From contig CH001357.1 in assembly GCA_000149265.1 (NCBI GenBank), positions 271,748 to 335,747 on the forward strand: a stretch of 64,000 nt of DNA. Reading direction: 5' to 3'. Below are positions 59,055-64,000 of the stretch, one piece after another (positions within the stretch are counted from its first letter, which is position 1; every line of letters begins with the position of its first letter). Under the pieces are notes generated by a model. It did not search any database. It saw nothing but the letters and a program-made list of their open reading frames with translations, and was not told the DNA's origin. Source of the stretch: Ciona savignyi. Taxonomy: Eukaryota; Chordata; Ascidiacea; Phlebobranchia; Cionidae. The translations under genes were made by a program, and so were the position numbers.

Positions 59055-59261
59055 TTAGCTTCCAACTATAATGTTGTTGATGGGAATATGGATCAGCTTC
59101 ACAAAGAACCCGATGAATCCCATAATTGCGAATCCAATAGCTGTAGCGACCGCGATTTTCTGGAATTCCTTTCTGTCCGGTTTTGTACATCTCTTTACAA
59201 GTCGAATTGAGTCTTTTGCGAATTGTTTTGCTGGTTCAACCCATCCCATTACTTGATCCAT
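59055..59261 (-). CDS. SEC61G: SEC61 translocon gamma subunit
   Basis: A 68-residue frame, the same length as the human protein. It starts [20 protein letters not shown] and ends with the tail-anchor helix [20 protein letters not shown] followed by [20 protein letters not shown] is the invariant amphipathic clamp. SEC61G holds together the two halves of the Sec61 channel in the ER membrane. The frame is open for 15 more codons upstream, but the family start is the Met at 59261, preceded by an acceptor-like 'actgtacaag' that may mark a 5'UTR intron. It is convergent with membralin. Confidence 0.97.
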   Translation of the reverse strand: MDQVMGWVEPAKQFAKDSIRLVKRCTKPDRKEFQKIAVATAIGFAIMGFIGFFVKLIHIPINNIIVGS

Positions 59262-60731
59262 CTTGTACAGTTTATTTTTTGTCCGCTTTCGAAGGTAAGT
59301 AAGCAATACTGAAACAAGCAGCGAGATGTGTTGTATGAGCTAATAAAACGATTGTACACGTAACAAATACGTCATCACCATTCAAGCGGAACATTGGAAA
59401 CAGACATAGAGATAGCAATGAGACAGAAATATTGCATTCATTCGCATTTGTCAAGTATTAATTTTTCCAATGTAACCAATTAAAATTATTTATCAGTAAA
59501 AACACATACCATCAATTTATATAAATCCAGAATTTATTTATTCCTGAAATGTATTTTTTTCTAACATAACGCATAACGTCACGTGTGAACGGCGCGGGAG
59601 ATCTACAGTTGCGTGAATCAACCAGTAACACTACAAAACTTCGCTTGTTGCATTGAATAATTGCGAATTAGGATTGGTAAGCAATTTATGTTATTAGTTT
59701 ACTAATACCTTCCATTTCCCGACAGCTTAATTAAAGTTTGCAACTACCAATTTTAAAGTAGACAACATTTTATATGTTCTACTGGTAAATTTTACCTTTT
59801 TTTAATTTGTGAATTCCCAATATGATAAACCCAACAATTGTTATAAGACACTTATTTGTCTTATCTCTTGTCTACCGTCAGTTCCAGTTACTGGAGCAAA
59901 TTTAATGGATAGATTTATCATTTTTATACTTGCAGTTTTAACCAATAAATCCACAAGGTTCATGAAATGTCCTTGCCTAATCACACAACCAAAAAGTAAG
60001 CAACCAGTTTCGATCCTTAAACCTTTCATTCACGAGGATAAACTTAAATATCTTAACTTTTTAGCTCAATTGTGATGCACTAAACCATTGAGCTATTCTG
60101 CCAGACTGAGTTTAATATTTAAAGTTAAGCAAAAACAAAATAGTTTATTATCTACCATGACAACAATGATGTGACTTAAACTGTGATCTGCACTTTCAGA
60201 TCTTTTCCTGCCATTTTTACCAGTACTAGTCAAGTGACCATTTTTATTTGCCAATTATGTATAGTACTATGCATTGGGATAGAATATTCATGTTTATCCC
60301 CGTAAATGGGAAAACCAAGGGGTTAACACATGGTCAATCGTCAGATCACCTCGCGCCCACCATCGGGTTACCGGAGCTATTGCGGTGTATTGTGTATGAT
60401 TCACACGTTCCTTCAATTTGGTAGAACCCATTAACTCGCTGGGTTCAGGCAATGTTTGTAAAGTGCCTTGCCCAAGGACACAGCTGACTAGCGACCAGTT
60501 TTGAACTTGCAATCCATGGGATAAAAGGTGACGCACTTAACCACCAGACTAATCTGTCATTGAAATAATATTCTGATTTCTATTATATATAACAATCACT
60601 TCATTTTCCTATAACCAAAGTTCAATGTATGAACAAAAATAATTTTATATCTTAAATCTCTTACCACATATTAACATTACTCTACAATCCACATGTATAA
60701 TTCGAATTACTTTTCAGTGCCATACATAACC
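59262..60731. other. intergenic region between SEC61G and BUD32
   Basis: Divergent promoter space for SEC61G (-) and BUD32 (+). 59830-60100 has a heavily decayed forward SINE, and a full reverse SINE lies at 60280-60560. 'cataacgcataacgtcacgtg' near 59565-59585 contains CACGTG/ACGTCA-like boxes that could serve the SEC61G promoter; this is inference. Confidence 0.5.
60280..60560 (-). repeat. tRNA-derived SINE, full length, reverse
   Basis: From tail 'gatagaatattcatgtttat' to reversed head 'ccaccagactaatctgtc'. It lies about 170 bases upstream of the BUD32 start codon. Confidence 0.88.
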
Positions 60732-61440
60732 ATGGAGACAAGTTATTGTGATGGTCTTGAACTAATACAACAAGGAGCTGAAGCTAAAATATATCGGACC
60801 GAGTTTTTGGGGAGGGAATGTATTGTCAAGCAGAGATTCCCCAAGAAATATCGATTGCCTGAAATCGACGAAAAACTCACGAAGAAAAGATTGTCCCAAG
60901 AAATAAGAGCCCTGCAAAGATGTCGGAAGGCTGGAATACCAACTCCTGCCATTCTATTCACTGATTTAGTTGGAAATGTTATTTTCATGGAAGAAATTCC
61001 AGGTGTTACAATGAAGGAATATATATCGAGAAACAGTGGGAAGGAGCAAAGCAAAGCAGTTGAACGGGCTGTTGAAAGAATCGGAGAAACTTTAGCTTTG
61101 ATGCATAACGCTGACATTATACATGGAGACCTCACCCACATCAAATATGATTTTAAAGAGTTCCCAAAACAAAGATATTTCTGGTGACAGAAAGGAAACC
61201 TGTGAGCACGACCTTTTTTTAATTGACTTTGGTTTAAGTCAATCATCCGCATTGGCAGAAGATAAAGGAGTGGACATTTATGTTCTCGAACGTGCGTTTT
61301 TGAGTTCCCACCCTGGAACAGAGGAATTATTTGCGAAGCTGTTAACATGTTATAAATTACATTCGAACAAACCAGACCCTGTGATTAAGAAATTGGACGA
61401 AGTTCGACTTCGAGGGCGAAAACGAACAATGGTCGGATGA
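60732..61440 (+). CDS. TP53RK: BUD32/TP53RK (PRPK) KEOPS kinase, frameshifted
   Basis: An atypical small kinase of the KEOPS complex, which makes the t6A base of ANN-decoding tRNAs. The ATG at 60732 follows an acceptor-like 'cttttcag'. Seen in order: GAEAKIYR (nucleotide loop), [17 protein letters not shown] (catalytic Lys and family signature), [16 protein letters not shown], then IHGDLT of the catalytic loop. There the frame breaks: 'ctcacccacatcaaatatg' has one C too many at 61135-61137, and the +1 frame continues [18 protein letters not shown] (metal-binding Asp), [16 protein letters not shown] and the family end [15 protein letters not shown] to the stop at 61438-61440. Without the extra base the protein would be 235 residues, near the family length. 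Because both sides are perfectly conserved, a sequencing error or recent allele is likelier than an old pseudogene. Confidence 0.93.
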
Positions 61441-62390
61441 TTTTTAATTTAGCATGATGTTTGAATTGTTGGTGCAGTCGGTTACAGCCCTGGCCATCTA
61501 GCCGAAAGGTTGTTAAATTGAAACCTGCTGACCAGTCGGTTGTGTCCTTGGGCAAATTCATTTCAGTGGAATAATGGATGCCGGATGGAGCTAAAACAGT
61601 CAAAATCAACTAATCATTTAGAATAATCTGCAATGTGCTTAACAACCAGACTCTTCACTCTTGGAAAAGTTATTACAAATATTGTCCGTTTTATAATGTC
61701 CACTCACTGCATTATTTCACAGCGAAAAGTATTTATTTTTATCAATTTTGCCATACACCATGACCGAAAATTGCTTCAATTCTTAAATAAAAATGACATT
61801 TTAATTCTCATGACTAAATTATGCACACAGGGATTTGTTTTTCTTACTGTGAAATGAGTAAATTAGTGAATTAAACAATCCAGCAGAAAAGCTTTTCCAT
61901 TATTAAACACATTTCCATTCCTGACTCCCCTAATTTTTCCATAAAACATATTTACATTTTGTAAGTAAAACATTAGGATTACATTATTAAAATATAAAAC
62001 TTAAAATGCAATAAAATGAAATGATTTTTCTTGAACAAAATTTATTGGTTGCAGTAAAATAGGGCATGCGACCATTTACCAAGAAATTAAAAACTTTATT
62101 AAACTAATAAGATTTTATTCTAGGAGCATGAAACATCATTCAGGCATTAATTTATTTTTATTTGTCTCTATGTACGTTTGTAATTATGATTAAAATCTTA
62201 GTATTTTTGAAATACTAACTGGGTTTTCTGCTAGTGCTGAGATTCATTAAAAATTTGTGAGAACCTAAAATCGTTATTTTAAAAGGGCCATATTTGTTTA
62301 AAATACTGGTACAGAAAAAAATAGTGTGTTTCGGAAATCGTACCAAAAATTTTAATTCAAACCGTGAGGTGGCGCCATGTACCTCCGTCA
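61441..62390. other. intergenic stretch downstream of BUD32
   Basis: It holds a 5' SINE fragment (61475-61570) and AT-rich DNA. No exon is recognised on either strand. Confidence 0.5.
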
Positions 62391-62570
62391 TAGAATATTC
62401 ATGTTTATCCCCGTGAATGGGAAAACCAAGGGGGTTAACACACGGACAATCCTCAGATCACCTCGCGCCCACCATTGGGTTACCGGAGCTATTGCAGTGT
62501 GTTCTATAATTGAGACATTGCTTCATTTTTATAGAACCCATTAACCGGTGGGTTCAAAAGCAATAAATTA
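62390..62570 (-). repeat. tRNA-derived SINE, reverse, truncated
   Basis: Tail and body with 'gtgaatgggaaaaccaaggg'. The head beyond 'cccattaaccggtgggttca' is lost in unrelated sequence. Confidence 0.8.
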
Positions 62571-62717
62571 TTAACTTTCGGTATAATTAGACGTGGACAC
62601 TAAAGCCAAGAAATTGCGGTGTTCAAGGGCATAAACGAGTAATTATGCTGGTTTGGACCTAGCGGCGACGTTGTAACCGAATAAGCTAACCTTCCTGTTC
62701 CAAAGGTATAACACTTT

Positions 62718-64000
62718 AAGGGTGGTATGCAGAAACCTCGCTCAAGCTTAACCCGGGATTAAGGCCCGCCCTTAATCCCGGGTTAAGAAATTTGGTATGC
62801 AGAAAGCTCGCTTAAGGCTGATCTCGGGTTAGCTGACCCGAGATTCCTTAATCCTGGAATTTCCTGGGTTAAGGCATTATTTTTTGTAATATTTTACGAT
62901 TTTATAATAAATTCTATGAATTTTTGTTGCGGCAGAGGTCGTTCGCTGGTTACGGGTCAACAAACTTGGAAAGTTCGCGCGAAAATACAGGGAAAACTGT
63001 AGTAGGGTAGACTTTGTTTTGTTTGCGTATATTTTACTGTAGCTTTTTTCTACCTAATAATTACTGGCACATCTCGGTGATTTTGATGTAGGCTATCTAG
63101 GCTAGATTGATTGCACATGTTCACGGATTTAAAATCTTTACAAATTGAAGAATCTTGATGTACAGTTTGGACTCTAGCCTAATCCATTTTATTTCTTTAT
63201 TACAGTAAATTGTACACAGTATTAAAAGTGTGAATGAAATATTTTTAATTTGAGCTGTAATTCGCTTAAATCACTTTAAAGTTTACTATTAATATAAAAG
63301 TTTATTTCTTTAAAATGTCAAGAGCTGTTTGTATGCTGCACCTCATCTATGAGAGCGACTCCATCTTTATTCCCCGTCACCAAGTATGTAATAATCAGAA
63401 CCTAATCAAATGTACACCGAGGAAGAATTTCCAACTGCTGGTGGACTTGCTTTTTTGCCACTGAGTATTTACCGAAGACCAATGGTAATTTGCTGGTGCA
63501 AATTATTGTTTTAGCGATGGGAAACCACTTGGTAACTCAAGTTCCAGCCACTTAATTTGTCGGATGAAGCTTCATATTCACAAAAATGGATTTCCGTCGG
63601 TAATTGGAGCAATAGACTGCAACTGCAACCATGTTGCAGTTATATCTCGTGGTGGCTATGATGCTGAAATTTTTTGACATTGTAAGAAATCTGTTTCCAT
63701 CAATATACAGTTTTTTTGTGATACATTTATGAAAATCTAGAATGTTGTAGTGGACTAGTGGGTGGCCCAGGAGCACACATGATTCATGAGTAAATAACAA
63801 CACCAGATTAGCCACTTTTTCAAAGTAGCATGAATGGAAAATATTTATTTTATTCTATTAACTACTGTAATTTACCATACAGGCTTTGCACAGATGGAGA
63901 GCTATCCAGACGTGGGAATTCTTCTACTGAGTGATGGGGAGTACAGTCAACAAAAGTATTTACACTACAACGAAGCTCATATCAAAACAAGATCTACCAT
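62718..64000 (+). mobile_element. Harbinger-type transposon relic
   Basis: The left end is a palindromic block around 'ggtatgcagaaacctcgctc' and 'ttaacccgggattaagg', repeated with variation at 62790-62870 and typical of Harbinger/PIF termini. From 63315 a decayed HARBI1-like transposase can be read across frames: LIYESD near the start, MYTEEEF, FPSVIGAIDC near 63590-63620, SINIQ, and NEAHIKTRST at 63971-64000. Frame changes and stops show it is dead. The right end is outside the window. Confidence 0.75.

Noticed and set aside
60743..61348. 201-residue frame on the minus strand
   Set aside because: It is the antisense of BUD32, whose conserved motifs are all on the plus strand.
1..64000. CRISPR-like arrays
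   Set aside because: All regular repeats are head-to-tail without unique spacers, and the genome is clearly eukaryotic.

Overview
The window looks like nuclear DNA from an invertebrate chordate, most likely a solitary ascidian. This is an inference. It rests on AT-rich introns of a few hundred bases, genes split into many short exons, very dense tRNA-derived SINEs, and a gene of the arthropod-type hemocyanin/phenoloxidase superfamily, which outside arthropods is known from tunicates. Two runs of exactly 100 N (15127-15226, 37951-38050) and two single-base frameshifts in otherwise intact genes point to a draft shotgun assembly.

Layout, + strand unless stated. 1692-3361: three exons of a small two-helix membrane protein. 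3602-14462: twelve phase-matched exons of a coiled-coil DUF4200 protein, read as CFAP100/CCDC37; its last exon is not found. 15-21 kb: no gene seen, but satellite, tRNA-like repeats, an 80-bp minisatellite and a hAT-type element. 21046-43889: twenty-seven exons that join in one continuous reading frame and encode an N-terminal zinc metalloprotease (metzincin HExxHxxGxxH plus Met-turn), a beta-rich part, a basic linker, a complete type-3 copper phenoloxidase/hemocyanin with all six copper histidines, and an unrecognised C-terminal part. This apparent protease-phenoloxidase fusion is the main finding. 45592-45729 (-): an orphan terminal exon. 47974-52476: a six-exon secreted cysteine-rich protein with di-cysteine motifs like galaxins. 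About 53500-54925 (-): a decayed BIR-domain (IAP) pseudogene. 56121-58163: membralin/TMEM259 in one exon. 59055-59261 (-): SEC61G. 60732-61440: BUD32/TP53RK kinase with a one-base insertion in its catalytic loop. 62.7-64.0 kb: a Harbinger/HARBI1 transposon relic running off the end.

Between exons the sequence is dominated by one tRNA-derived SINE of about 290 bp (some fifty full or partial copies in both orientations), a second element shaped like a tRNA with a long variable arm, several hAT-type and other MITEs, and many short tandem duplications. In the fusion gene several of these duplications begin exactly at a splice site or at the stop codon. Many short open frames in the window come only from the SINE.

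The genes do not form an operon or a pathway. Membralin and SEC61G are convergent housekeeping genes of the endoplasmic reticulum, BUD32 is the KEOPS kinase, and CFAP100 is ciliary. The phenoloxidase is probably an innate-immune or melanisation enzyme; its lack of a signal peptide fits arthropod prophenoloxidases, which are released by cell rupture.
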